NCBI RefSeq assembly: GCF_025698545.1
Contig: NC_068571.1
Coordinates: 42,007,733-42,071,732 of the forward strand
Length of the DNA stretch: 64,000 nucleotides
Reading direction: 5' to 3'
From: Gossypium raimondii
Lineage: Eukaryota; Streptophyta; Magnoliopsida; Malvales; Malvaceae
A model generated the notes under the pieces. It saw only the letters and a program-made list of their open reading frames with translations, had not been told where the DNA came from and did not search any database. How positions within the stretch are numbered: position 1 is the stretch's first letter; each line of letters begins with the position of its first letter. Position numbers and translations under genes: made by a program. This document shows positions 11,065 to 21,900 of this stretch, piece by piece.

Positions 11065-13326
11065 GTGATTAAAGGTACTCATGGGCCGGGTTGGATTAGG
11101 TTCGGGTTGGGTCTAAGTATGATATTAACATACTTTATACTTACTCAACTCGAAATCTAGGCATAAAATTTTACCTAAACCCATCCATATTTACAAAAGA
11201 CTAACCGAAGCTCATTTTAGGTCTGCCCATATTATTTTTTAATTTTTCTAAAAAAGTATTTATATTATATTATTTTAATATTAATAATTTTATACATTTT
11301 TTATTTATTGAAAATTTTTATATAGTTATCTTAACAATTTTTTTATTGTAGAGAAAAATAACACTCCTATTAGCTAGGAATGAATAGAAACAATGGTTCC
11401 TTTATATAAGGAAATAAGGAATCATGAGTATCCTCTTCTAGTAGCTACTGTGGTGGAACTGGAAAAAAAATTACTTGGTTTAGCTTTCCTATTGCCGCCT
11501 TTGCCAAACAATCAACTTCCTTGTTGCTTCCTCGCAAGACATGCCTAAACTTCACTTTTCAATCCTTATTACACATTTCATGAATTAACCAGACTTCTAC
11601 AATGTTACTAATTGATGCGAACCCATTATGGATAGTATCTATAAGCATTACATTATCACAATTAATCTCAACCTGTTTATAACCCTTCAACCAAGCCAGT
11701 TTCATCCCTTCAACAATTGTTTGTGCTTCAATCTTGAATATCTCATCCATCTCTGTTACCATGTTAAAACCCATCAACCACTCCCTATCTGAGTTTTGCA
11801 CAGCTCCTCCAATCGCTGCTTTGGTGTTTTTTTTTATACAGAACCATCAACGTTAATCTTGAACCAACCTGAATCGGGATGCTGCCATCTTTGTTCAGTT
11901 TTAGAAGAGCAAGCCAAATGATCTGTAACAACTCAAATTTCAGTGGTGTCGGAAACAGTGGTTCGAGACCACTAAATCCGACGAGTGAATCTGAAAGTTT
12001 TATTATTTAGTATTTACAAGTTAAACGTGATTTTAGGAAGACTTTTGAAATAATGATTTGTGTTTTAGAAGAAAGTATTAAGTTAAGTGGTTTCGAAAAT
12101 GAGGTATTGAGACCTCGATTTCAATAAACCGAACAGTAAATATTTTTATAAATATTTACAGAGTGTCATTAAGTTAGTATTAAAGTTTTTTTAGAAAATT
12201 TTAACGTTTTGATAGTTAATTAAGTAAAAAGGACTAAATTGAAAAAGGTAAACTTGCTAATTAAAGAAATAATGATTAAATAGCTTAAGTGGTAAATAAG
12301 GGAGGACCAAAAAGGCAATTAGACACCTATTAGAAGGCTTGGGTGGAATAAGCAGAGAAAAATCTTGAAATTAGGTAATTTAGGGGCAAAATAGTCATTT
12401 GGGAAATTAAGGTAAAAATTAAAACAAAGACCAAATTGAATTTCTAGACATTTCTTCATCAATCTTCAGCCAAAAACAACCATAGAGAGCTCTTAAAGCT
12501 GGTTTTTCATATTTCTACTTCATGTGAGTTCAATTCTTGCCTTTTTCTTGAAATTTTTATGATTTTGAGACTTTTACGATTAGATCCAATTATCTATTTC
12601 ATTAGTTTTTGATTTTATGGGTAATTTTGAAAGTTACCATTGATAATTTCTGGATGTTTGTGATGAATTAACATGGATTTAGAGCTCTAATTTTATTATA
12701 TGATGATTTTATCAAGTGATTTCAATAGAAATTGATTTTAGGACCAAATTGTGAAAGATTAAATATTAGGGTTTGATACTAAAATTCTATTGATCAAAGG
12801 TTGTATAATAGTTTAGAACATTTAGATAAATTTTAAATTGAGAAAAATTAGCTCATTTGATAGGCTAATTGGCGAGGGACTAAATTGCAAAAACTGTAAA
12901 AGTTGGGGTAATTGTGTAATTTCAAAAATTAAAGGGAATTAATTGTGAAGTGAATTAGAATTGAAATATATGCTAATGAATGAATAATTTTATATTTTAG
13001 ATCAAGAGCCCGTAGATACTCGTGAAAAGGGAAAATTAGCAAAATAGTCCCTGAACTATTACAAATTCCACAATTTAACCAATGTAAGTATTATGGTTAA
13101 AATTTAATTTTATATGTTAAATTGATGAATGGTATTATGTATTTATTCATATCATTTGTTGAAAATAAAATTATTGTTAAAGTTATGAAATTGAATTGAA
13201 TGCTCAAAACGAACGGAATGCGAGATTGAGTACAGTCATTTAGTGCAAATGAGGAATTGACGGTAAATTACCCAAGTAAACCGAGGTTCGGCATTTGTTG
13301 CCAACTTTCGTGTTTACTTTCCGTTT

Positions 13327-13465
13327 AGCTCTCACGAGCTTCAATTAACTCATATGAGTTTCAGTTTAACCCTATTGGGTTTCCGTTCAGCTCTTTTGAG
13401 CTTCAGCTTAACCCTTATGGGTTTTCGTTCAACCCTTATGGGTTTCTGTTTAGCACTTATGTGCT
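13327..13465. repeat. 21-bp tandem array of hairpins with compensated stems
   Basis: Seven units spaced 20-21 bp each contain a perfect 5-bp stem with a 4-base loop. They are AGCTC-TCAC-GAGCT (13327), AACTC-ATAT-GAGTT (13347), AACCC-TATT-GGGTT (13368), AGCTC-TTTT-GAGCT (13389), AACCC-TTAT-GGGTT (13410), AACCC-TTAT-GGGTT (13431) and AGCAC-TTAT-GTGCT (13452). A degenerate unit follows near 13472. Spacers read like TTCMGTTT. Stem changes on one side are always matched on the other. Confidence 0.85.
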
Positions 13466-14237
13466 TCTGTGCAACTTTCGGGCTTCTATATACGATGTGC
13501 TCATGTCCGTAAGACGTTCTCCTGTTTGACAAGGGTTGGTAAGTGACATATGGAATTAATGTCTGAAGATTTATAGTTATTATTGATATCGATTTGAAAT
13601 AAGTGAATTCATTGATTAAAGTTGTATTTGGCAGGAATAGTATATTGAATGATTTACTTAAATGAATTGTTATAATATATTCAGTAAGATTTATGTTTAA
13701 AAGCCAACGAACTTACTAAGCTTCATTAAGCTTACTTGTGTTGTTTAATGTTCTTTGTAGATTTTCGAGAAGTCAGGAGGTCGGATCAACACATCGAGCC
13801 ACACTGTCCAACTTGTCCCGTTAGATTTTGCAATACATATTATGGTTTATATGGCATGTATAAGGATTGAAATGATTGAGTAAACGTCAAGAATTACATT
13901 TTGTTTATGTTTCAAGTTAACTTATATATGTATGGTTTTATCATGTTTGGTATAGTATTAGTGTGGTTAATGAATGGTTAGTTCCTAGGCTTAGTGATGA
14001 ATAAATTGGTAAAACATGTTGATATAAGTAGTTGCATGTGTGAATTGTTTTATGTTCTAATTAGAATGTTAGAATGTATGTGATAATATGATCATATTAA
14101 AGATAGGAATTGGTTTCTTTAGAGATCTTGTTATGGCCTATATGTATGAAATTTGAGGTGTGTAGGTTGAAATCAAGCATGGGTGAGAAAAGAGGCCATA
14201 AAATGACCTATTTGCGTCCATACAGGCAAAGAAACAG

Positions 14238-14560
14238 GCGTGTGTCTCAGCCGTCTGTGACACACGGCCTAGCACATGGGCATGTTGTCTGGCCGTGTGT
14301 CCCTTGCATCTTAAAATTTCGAAACAGAATGCCCAGGTTTTTACACACGGCCTAGCACACAGGCGTGTGGCTTAGCCGTGTGACCCTTGCACCTTTCACA
14401 CAGCCTAGCACACGGGCGTGTGGTTGGCCGTGTGACCCAAGTCAATGAGTTACATAGGTATGGACACGGGCTGGGACACAGCCGTGTGCCTCACATCGAA
14501 TGCCCACACGGCTTAAGACAAGGGCGTGTCTCATGGCCAGACACACGGACATGTGTCCCC
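14238..14560. repeat. Palindromic CACACGG / CCGTGTG minisatellite in the LTR
   Basis: Irregular alternation of CACACGGCCTAGCACA, GGGCGTGTGG and GGCCGTGTGACCC-like blocks, so neighbouring blocks can pair. It sits in the right part of the LTR. A shorter array of the same vocabulary occurs in a different element (53600-53700 and 57415-57460). Confidence 0.75.
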
Positions 14561-14725
14561 TGCTCCTAAATTTTTTTTTTGAGATTTTGGGAAAAATTTC
14601 TTGAGTATCTGGTTTAGTCCCGGTTCACTTCTAAGGTGTATATTGGGCCTCGATGGCTCATTCAAAGGACAATATGGGTACTTTATGATTGGTTTCTGAT
14701 ATGTTTATTAAATGTTATAAAATGA

Positions 14726-15520
14726 TCGTATTTATTTTGTAAAGTCTGGTAATGCTTCATAACCCTGTTTTGGCGACGGATAAGGGTTATGGGTGTTACA
14801 TGATCCATCTTGGCACTATACCCGCAAGACTTTGTCCAAACAAGAGCCGATGCAATGAGTTCATGACTGCTACTTCTACCATTTTTAAAAATGAAAGCAT
14901 TGCGATTTTTCCAAATGAACTAAGTCACTATTGAAAAAAGGGTCGACCATTCACCACCTCCCCAATATGAAAATTGAAAAAAACATTCCAAGCATTCCTA
15001 GGTAATAAGGACTTCTACACCAAATGGGCGAAATCACAATCTCTCATAGCATGGATCGTTGATTCAATCGACTTACCACATTGTTCACAAAAAGGAAAAG
15101 AAGACATACCTCTTCTACTCCTCATTCGTATTTATTCTGTAAAGTTTGGTAATGCTTCATAACCTTGTTCTGGCGACGAATAAGGGTTACGGGTGTTACA
15201 TGATCCATCTTGGCACTATACCCGCAAGACTTTGTCCAAGCAAGAGCCGATGCAATGAGTTCATGACTGCTACTTCTAGCATTTTTAAAAATGAAAGCTT
15301 TGCAATTTTTCCAAATGAACCAAGTCACCATTGAAAAAAGGGTCAACCATTCACCACCTCCCCAATATGAAAGTTAAAAAAAACATTCCAAGCATTTCAA
15401 GGTAATAAGGACTTCTACACCAAATGAGCGAAATCACAATCTCTCATAGCATGGATCGTTGATTCAATCGACTTACTACATTGTTCACAAAAAGGAAAAG
15501 AAGACATACCTCTTCGTGTG
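14726..15520. repeat. 400-bp tandem duplication spanning the LTR edge and LINE flank
   Basis: Positions 14726-15125 (last 75 bp of the LTR, the TGATC duplication and about 325 bp of LINE) recur at 15126-15520 at a constant 400-bp offset with a few substitutions. The second copy continues as TCTTCGTGTGCGCTCCTCAT where the first joins at CTCCTCAT, marking the duplication junction. Confidence 0.85.
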
Positions 15521-16090
15521 CGCTCCTCATTTGTCAAAATCTTATTCCAAACAAGCATCCATAAGAAAGTTCTTACTCTTTAAGGGATTTTTATTTTCCA
15601 AATGACTTCATCATCCCTGAGCTGATTAGATGAGATGGGACAACAAAGATGTTTGTATGACTCACGCATAGAAAATTTCCCGGTAGCCATCCACTTCCAA
15701 GAGAGATGATCCACTCCCGACTCCCTTACAGGAGGGTTGCAAGCTTGTATTCTGTCAACCACCTCTCTAGGGAGGATTGCATCTTAACATTATTTTAATG
15801 TTTACATTATAGTAGAATTATATATTTAGTATAGGTTTATTTTTTTAATGTGTTCTAAATTACATAATATATAAAAATAACATAATATAAAGTATTATAA
15901 ACTTAAAACGGGTCAGGTCAGGCTCAGGTCTTGAATGTTCAAGTTCGAGCCCAATCCATATTTTAAATGGGCTTATTTTTTTTTGCCCAAACTCATTTTT
16001 CGAGCCTAATATTTTTACCCAAACCTTTCCAAATTTCAGGCGGGCCTTCGGGCTGAACAGATAGCTTGACCCATGAACAGGTCTAATCAC

Positions 16091-16948
16091 GAATTTAAAA
16101 TATTTTTCAAGGTTAGACTTAAAGTTGTCCAAACTTGTATATTGTGTTTATATATTATTATAATTAAATTTAAATAAAATATTTTTATTATTTAAATTTA
16201 ATTTAAGTCAATTCATTAAAAGTTTTATCCAAACTTGATTCGAGTCAAATGAGCGATTTATCTCATGAATAAGTCTAAATTTCGGAATTAACTAAGTTTC
16301 CTCTTCTATATTTGCTGCTGTGGGCTTAATATATATTTCATAAAAGATTGGCCTTTCTTTCAGTACTTGTTGGCTTTAGGCTATTAAGACCTAAGGTATT
16401 GGGCCATAAACTAGTATACTATAAAGGAAATGAATATGAGAAAGTCTAATTATAATAGTTGATAAGATTGAGAGAGATTTTAAATAATCGAGTTTTTAAG
16501 TAAAGTTTCGGTTCAAATTTCATAGATTAAGAATATAGTATTAGGTTTTATGCTATTAAATCTAATGATAAGAAATGATATTAAGCTTTTAAATAAAATT
16601 TTATGTTTAAGTTTTGTAAATAAATAAAACAACGTTTATTCCAGTTTAAAAATTAATCTAATTAGACTTTAAATTTAAATTTAGCTAAGATGTAATCATT
16701 TAAAGTGAAAGTATTGGATTCCATGATGATTGATACCTCTTACCTACTAATTTTCATTGAACCCATTTGAGGAAACCCCATTTCTTCTAATCATTACCAC
16801 CACAACCCTATAAAGCTAAAAAAAAACACCCATATATTATTAAGCTTTTCTATTGCCATCCTCCCTTTAATAACATTAACATCATGTTATAATTGCTTCC
16901 ATTATGACCATCATGATTAGCAAGACCTTCCTCCATCTTTACACTCAC
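16091..16948. other. Intergenic DNA, promoter side of the next ORF
   Basis: AT-rich and without a gene. The last 200 bp become more mixed (CACCACAACCCTATAAAGC) and probably hold the upstream promoter of the small gene at 17066. Confidence 0.35.
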
Positions 16949-16956
16949 TATATAAG
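16949..16956 (+). promoter_or_regulatory. TATA box
   Basis: TATATAAG in the context ACTCACTATATAAGAATTC, 117 bp upstream of the ATG at 17066. It is a good plant core-promoter match on the coding strand. Confidence 0.6.
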
Positions 16957-17065
16957 AATTCAAAGAAGCAAATTAACAAACACTTGGTAGAGCTTTTTTG
17001 TTGTTTTCAAAAATAAAGGATGATGAAGAAAGGTTCCATAGCTATCAATTTTCCCAAATTCATCA

Positions 17066-17314
17066 ATGTTGATGGGGTGGTGCCGAGGACGGAGGCAGCT
17101 ACGACGAAGGAGGGGAAGTACTGTACGACTAGGGAATAAGCGACGAGGGTTTAATATGGGATTGCGACCGGTGATTCGGTTGGGGATGATGATGGTTGCT
17201 CCTTTAAGATTGCTGAAGAGGATGATCATGGAAATTAGACCAAAGGGAAATTTGATTGAAGCTTATTATATGTACTTACCTTTCTTAAGGCTTCAATTGT
17301 TTCCATTGTGTTGA
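17066..17314 (+). CDS. Small basic protein of unknown function (82 aa)
   Basis: The reading frame encodes an Arg-rich first third (WCRGRRQLRRRRGS), then RLGNKRRGFNMGLRP, a hydrophobic or amphipathic middle (MMMVAPLRLLKRMIMEI) and a terminal LPFLRLQLFPLC. The Arg-rich head and the PLRLLKRMIMEI...LFPLC tail remind me of an uncharacterised family of small plant proteins, but I cannot name it. A TATA box lies upstream at 16949. A 39-codon upstream ORF starting at ATGATGAAG (17020) in another frame overlaps the start. It could repress translation, or could mean the true frame starts there with a frameshift. The minus-strand frame over the same region is a shadow. Confidence 0.5.
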   Translation: MLMGWCRGRRQLRRRRGSTVRLGNKRRGFNMGLRPVIRLGMMMVAPLRLLKRMIMEIRPKGNLIEAYYMYLPFLRLQLFPLC

Positions 17315-17887
17315 TATAATGTTGATATTTCTTTTTATTGTTAGATGATGTACTTAAGTGTACATGATTTCAATTAAAATGATATCATAATAATAAAATA
17401 AAAATTTTAAAAAATCACTCAAAGACTTCAAATTGTTAATTTAGATCAAATTCTGCTTTTGATCCTTCTACCATGCTAAATTTAGCATTTAATCTTTATA
17501 TATTTTAATTCGATATGATTTAATTTATTTTTATTCTATAATGCCATTAGTTGGTTCATATTGTGAACACTATTAACTATTCTTATTAAATTGCAGATAA
17601 GTTGCATATTATTTTCTTAAAAATAATTGTCAAGAAATTTAATCTAATAAATTTAATAAAAATAGTTAAAAAGTGTTAATAATTCGGTAGAAGGACTAAA
17701 TTAAAATTTTTAGTATAGTATAAGGACCAAAACAAAATTTTGATCTTAGTTTTACATGGATAATAAAATGGATAACAGTATAACACTGTACAATCTTTCA
17801 ACCAGTCTTTTCCTTCCTCAACCTTAAAACCTTCTCTTCAAAATTTTTTTCCTGTTTGTTTCTCGAGAAAAAAGAAGTTTCCCAAAC
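17315..17887. other. Intergenic, promoter of the YlmG gene
   Basis: AT-rich without ORFs. The last 80 bp (CTTTTCCTTCCTCAACC, TTCTCTTC) form a pyrimidine-rich leader typical of plant 5' UTRs before the ATG at 17888. Confidence 0.35.
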
Positions 17888-18556
17888 ATGATACTCAGCC
17901 AAACCCTTCTTCTTCGAGCTTCAATAAACCTTCCTCCACGAAACGTTAATGCCCCAATCTTCACCTCAAAACCCAGTTCACCTCCCTTTTCTCTCCCCAT
18001 TAAACCCTCAAACCCCAATACCAAAACCCCCAAATTCACCCCATTAGCTTCCATTACAGTACCCTGCAACAACAACCCCCAAACTCAAACTCAGTCCCCA
18101 CTCAACGATTCAACTCGAACCCTCAAAACCCTTTTCTCCCTAACCCTCGCCGCCACCATTCTCTTGACCAAAACGATCCAAAATCTCGCCGTGGCAACAA
18201 TCCACCGAACCCCCACCGCACTATCCACCACGGGCACTCTCTTCTTCGCTTCCTTAAAAGACCGCCCAAGCGGATACCTCAACACGCCGTTGACGGTGGT
18301 GGCGGCTGGTTTATCTAAATGGCTCGATATTTACAGTGGGGTTTTGATGGTTCGGGTTTTGCTTAGTTGGTTCCCTAATATACCTTGGGATCGGCAACCA
18401 CTTTCGGCTATTAGGGATCTTTGTGATCCTTATTTGAATCTGTTTAGGAATATAATTCCACCCATTTTTGATACTCTGGATGTTAGTCCATTGCTGGCTT
18501 TTGCTGTGTTGGGTACCCTTGGATCGATTCTTAATAACAGTAGAGGAATGTATTGA
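17888..18556 (+). CDS. YLMG1: YlmG homologue, plastid YGGT-family membrane protein, single exon
   Basis: Members of the plastid YlmG/CCB3 family are thylakoid or envelope membrane proteins linked to nucleoid distribution and division. The 222-aa product starts with a Ser/Thr/Pro- and Asn-rich, acid-poor stretch of about 60 residues (PSSPPFSLPIKPSNPNTKTP), as expected of a chloroplast transit peptide. A membrane segment follows (LFSLTLAATILLTKTIQ, about 83-100). The YGGT domain proper has VLMVRVLLSWFPNIPWD (about 152-168), then DLCDPYLNLFRNIIPP and a last hydrophobic helix (VSPLLAFAVLGTLGSIL). No intron is visible. The ATG is the only sensible start because the transit peptide begins immediately. 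The 5' half is C-rich, unlike the AT-rich surroundings. Assignment to the YLMG1 subgroup rather than another paralogue is from memory. Confidence 0.88.
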   Translation: MILSQTLLLRASINLPPRNVNAPIFTSKPSSPPFSLPIKPSNPNTKTPKFTPLASITVPCNNNPQTQTQSPLNDSTRTLKTLFSLTLAATILLTKTIQNLAVATIHRTPTALSTTGTLFFASLKDRPSGYLNTPLTVVAAGLSKWLDIYSGVLMVRVLLSWFPNIPWDRQPLSAIRDLCDPYLNLFRNIIPPIFDTLDVSPLLAFAVLGTLGSILNNSRGMY

Positions 18557-20094
18557 TTGAAATTTTGCTCATGCCACAAGGAAAGTGAGTAAGAGATTTT
18601 AATCCGAGCTTTATTGTTTGCTTTCTATTTTTTTTTTTTGCTTATTAAAAGTTTTTTGTTATTAGATTCTTTCATGGTTGTTTTATTAGAATGCTCTGTA
18701 TTTTTTGTTGTTGTGTATGGATGAATTTTTATGGAGGAATGCATTATAAGTGTCCTTTTTGTTGAATTCAAGCTTGAGAAAAGAAAGTATATTTTGGTTT
18801 TTGTGATGGGAATTTAGAACTAGCCATTAGTTTCATCAGTTCCATGGCAATTCTAAGAAGAATCAGATTCAATCATACATGGCAACAATTCCAGCTCATC
18901 AAATCTGAAATTGATCCCAATTTGAAATAAATTTAATCTGAAATCACGTCATCTAGAACAATTTGATTTTAAGTCATTAAAACCCAAACTCGGTAATGCT
19001 TTGACGCAAAAAAAAAAAAACTTCAACCTTAAACTTGTATTACCCCTAATGATCCAAAAGTTTTAAATTTTGAACAATAACAACCTGCATCTGGAGAATT
19101 TTTAAGATAAATTCTATTTACATTATATCTATTAAAATTTTATTTATTTTTACGATTAAGAATTGATGTGATTGTCGAATAGTTAAATCATACATGATCT
19201 ACCATGTGTACCTCAAATTATTAATGAATAAAGATTAATTTTAAAAAAATTAATTTACTTTTTGATTTAATATAAAAAATATTTTTAATTTTTTAATAGA
19301 AATGAAAAAAAAAATCTAGCATAAACATGAGGGTGATATGTTTAGAGAAACGTCTATTAATTAGTGGAAATAGCGTGAAGATTTGGTCACCATTTCACCC
19401 TCACACATTTATGTGTGCTATGTTACTGTCGATTGTTACATGATGGACGTCTTGGAATTCTTACATTATGAATCTCATTCCAAATTGATTTGTAGATTAA
19501 AAAAATTATAATGTCAGAATTTTATGTAATATTGTGATGGTGAAAGATGTTCACTAGTATGAGTTCGAATCGCATTAGTCGCTTTTATTGTTTGAGTTTT
19601 ACCTTGTTATTGTAATTCATAAAAAACTTATAATGTCGAATTAAAATAAAAAAATTAAATTAATTTATAAATAATTGAACACCAATCGGTGGATGATGAA
19701 TTCAAAATGGATGATATAATGAGTGGGATTATACTATTATTTATAAAACTACATGACTCGTCAGTCGCCACAAATATAATCAAAATAAATATTTCCATAT
19801 TATCAAATCCATTCCCTACCACTTTCTCTTTCATCCATGTTCTATCACACAAAATTTTTCCTCCACCAAAATAATCAGGTTTTAGACTTAAATTGGAGTA
19901 CTCAAAAGACTTTATAAAGAAGAATAATTATGAATTTTAAAAAATAATTTTTATAAATTATAAAACCAATATAAAAGAAGCTTCTAGACTTAATATTGAA
20001 ATGATGGCATTAAAAAAAGATATCTATAGATCTCAAGAATATTAATTTTTATAAATTATACAATGCATATACAAAATATTTTAGTTTCGACTAG
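18557..20094. other. Intergenic DNA, nothing certain
   Basis: The 3' UTR of the YlmG gene is followed by AT-rich DNA. Near 19536-19580 a B-box-like GAGTTCGAATC follows GTGATGGTGAAAGATG and could be a decayed SINE head, but no A box or ends are clear. Confidence 0.3.
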
Positions 20095-20715
20095 ATCTAT
20101 TCATGGGACAAGTCATCCAACCTGACTTGAAAGTCCATCCGAAAGGTGGGAGGATTTGAATAAGAATATAAGCCCGAAAAAAGGACTTGGACAAAAAATA
20201 AGACCGTTTTTACCTCGGGTAAGGCTTTTTTGGCCCTAGCTCAATTCGGCCCAAATTAGCAAAAAGACAAAAAAAAACTGCTATTTTCTTGTTGTTTTCT
20301 TACTATTTTGCTACAATTTCACTATGTTACTATTATTTTGTTGTTATTATTTGGATATTGTATAACTCTTGTTTTAGTGTTAATTGTGTTACTATTTTAG
20401 AGCCATTTGTTTGTTAAGTTACACCTATCTTAGTGTTATTTAAGTATAAATATTTTTTAAAATTTATTTTCAATTTGTTGGAAAATATTTATTTTAATAT
20501 TTTTAGTATTTTTTATGTATTATATTTTTTAATTTTTTATATAAAAAATTAATTCGAGCAGGTCAAGTCGAGCCTAAGTTTTAACATTTTTATTCAAACT
20601 GGGATTGAGTAAAATTGTAGGCTTTTTTTTCGTGTCAAATTAAACCCAGGCCTAGCAAACAAGACTAAAATTTTGGCAAGACTCAACCCACAAATCTACT
20701 TGCTTCCATATTAAT
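20095..20715. repeat. Dispersed repeat related to the element at 11065-16090
   Basis: Starts near TAGATCTATTCATGGGAC and ends near CAACCCACAAATCTACT, an imperfect inverted match. The interior has GGACTTGGACAAAAAATAAG, TCGAGCAGGTCAAGTCGAGC and GCTTTTTTGGCCC-like motifs typical of the same repeat family. No coding potential. Confidence 0.45.
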
Positions 20716-21194
20716 ATTATATTAGTGTTAAATATTGATTTAAATCTAATACAGATGTATTAAAACCTTTTTCAAATATATAAATCAATTAAAATTATTA
20801 CAAAGTAAGTTTTTTAGAACTGAGGATAGAATTCAATTAAATAAATTATTAAAATAATTAAAAAATAAAAAAAAGTAATTCAATCATTCAATTTCACTGT
20901 TTTCTTATCTATATCAATTACTGTATACTGATTTCTAAATCAATTTATTCAAACTTTTCTCCGAACTAATATCTTAATCACTTCAGGATAAGTGCAGTCA
21001 AGTTTGATTAAATCTTTGATGTAATGCTAAATTAGTAAACCCAAGTAGTTCTTTAAGAAAAGAAATTACAAGTAGACTTATCATTTAACATCAGCCACCA
21101 ACGATTAACCACTGCTGTCAAAAGAAAACGACAAAAACCATTTCCATACAACACACACAAACAGCAGTATTACATCAAAAGAGCCGTGGCAGTT
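20716..21194. other. Intergenic, 3' flank of the VOC gene
   Basis: AT-rich. The last 150 bp lie immediately 3' of the VOC-gene stop on the minus strand and presumably form its 3' UTR. Confidence 0.35.
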
Positions 21195-21789
21195 TTAAGC
21201 TTCCACTGGGGCGCATTTGTTGGAGGGGGAGCAGATGAGCCAAACATATCCGTATGGATCCTTAACCTTACCTACGCGACCGCCGCAGCACGCGCCGCCT
21301 CCTTCGGTTACCTCACCCTCTACAACCGCTCCCGCGCTAACGGCCTTGGAAATGGCGGCTTCCACGTCATCAGTTTCCAGGCAGAGTTGATTTCCGATCC
21401 CTTCAATTTTCTGTCTGTTTGATTTTAATAACCGCAAAAACCAAAACAACTCACAAATAATAATAAAGAATTTTATTAAGATAAATCGTCGATGAAATTG
21501 AATACTCATCAATAAAAATACTTAAAAGGGAGAGGAAGAGATGAAGATCGTACGGAGCGGAGCCGTCGTTATATACGACAAAGGAACAGCCGGCGAGCTC
21601 AAGCTGAGCGCAGAGGATGTTAGGGAGGTTCTGTTCGGCCGTTGGCGGGGGGCAGCAAGCAGATCGGCCTGCTTCGACGGCGCCAAAAGCGGACTTGTAG
21701 AAATTAACTGCATCAACTGCCTTTGGCGTCTTCACCATCAACTGTGGCTTCACCGCCGTGAACTTCACCTGAGCCTGCTGCTGTGCCAT
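21195..21789 (-). CDS. VOC-superfamily (glyoxalase/bleomycin-resistance fold) protein, 2 exons
   Basis: Resembles the uncharacterised Arabidopsis At5g48480-type proteins. The fold is that of glyoxalase I, but the substrate is unknown. Exon 1 is 21789-21554 (donor CTCC|GTACGA) and exon 2 is 21414-21195 (acceptor AAACAG). The phases join (CC+A = Pro), giving 151 aa. Two beta-alpha-beta-beta halves are visible. The first contains VKPQLMVKTPKAVDAVNFYKS, AFGAVEAGR and CAQLELAGCSFVVYND. The second contains GNQLCLETDDVEAAISKAVSAGA and VGKVKDPYGYVWLICSP. The DPYGY-W motif is the hallmark of the second half. The start ATGGCACAGCAGC matches the family opening. A TATA box lies upstream at 21901-21910. 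Confidence 0.85.
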
Positions 21790-21900
21790 CGATGAAAATT
21801 TAAAGAAAAAGAAAATCTAACAGAGAAAATCCCAAATGAAAATGACAGAAAATTGGAACGAAAATAGCAATGATGAATGACATGAGTGAGTTTTCGAGGT

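Larger units (their letters stand above)
11924..14800. mobile_element. Solo LTR of a gypsy-type retrotransposon, 2877 bp
   Basis: Starts TGTAACAACTC and ends GGGTGTTACA (TG...CA borders). It is flanked by a perfect 5-bp duplication TGATC (11919-11923 and 14801-14805). No internal domain, primer-binding site or second LTR is present, so the element has been reduced to one LTR by recombination. The length and the opening segment (GTGGTTCGAGACCAC) resemble the LTR at 58521-61647, so the two belong to related families; long LTRs like these fit Tekay/Del-type chromoviruses. It contains a 21-bp hairpin array (13327-13465) and a CACACGG/CCGTGTG array (14238-14560). Confidence 0.8.
11337..15780 (-). 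mobile_element. 5'-truncated L1-like LINE, interrupted by an LTR
   Basis: Flanked by a 9-bp target duplication ATCTTAACA (11328-11336 and 15781-15789). The minus-strand 3' end finishes in an A-rich tail (forward T run at 11338). Remnants of the C-terminal half of a non-LTR reverse-transcriptase polyprotein are readable on the minus strand. A zf-RVT-like segment with WKWMATGKFSMRESYKHL lies at 15580-15762, and an adjacent conserved stretch with TWFIWKN near 15300. An RNase H-like (RVT_3) segment with FKIEAQTIVEGMKLAW and INCDNVMLIDTI lies at 11559-11801. An LTR at 11924-14800 splits it, and the reading frames carry stops, so it is dead. Confidence 0.75.
11065..16090. mobile_element. TIR element split by a LINE insertion (outermost layer of a nest)
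   Basis: The left end GTGATTAAAGGTACTCATGG and the right end, read inverted, GTGATTAGACCTGTTCATGG are similar terminal inverted repeats. The element body is only 11065-11336 plus 15790-16090 (about 573 bp); everything between is a LINE. Its body carries GGGCCGGGTTGG / GGGTCAGGTCAGG-type motifs, shared with the repeat at 20095-20715. No coding capacity, so it is a non-autonomous DNA element or a short dispersed repeat. Confidence 0.55.

Noticed and set aside
13350-13532. Minus-strand ORF with a 7-residue repeat (RKPIRVK-like)
   Set aside because: It is the in-frame reading of the 21-bp hairpin array inside an LTR. The matched stem changes argue for nucleic-acid structure, not a protein.
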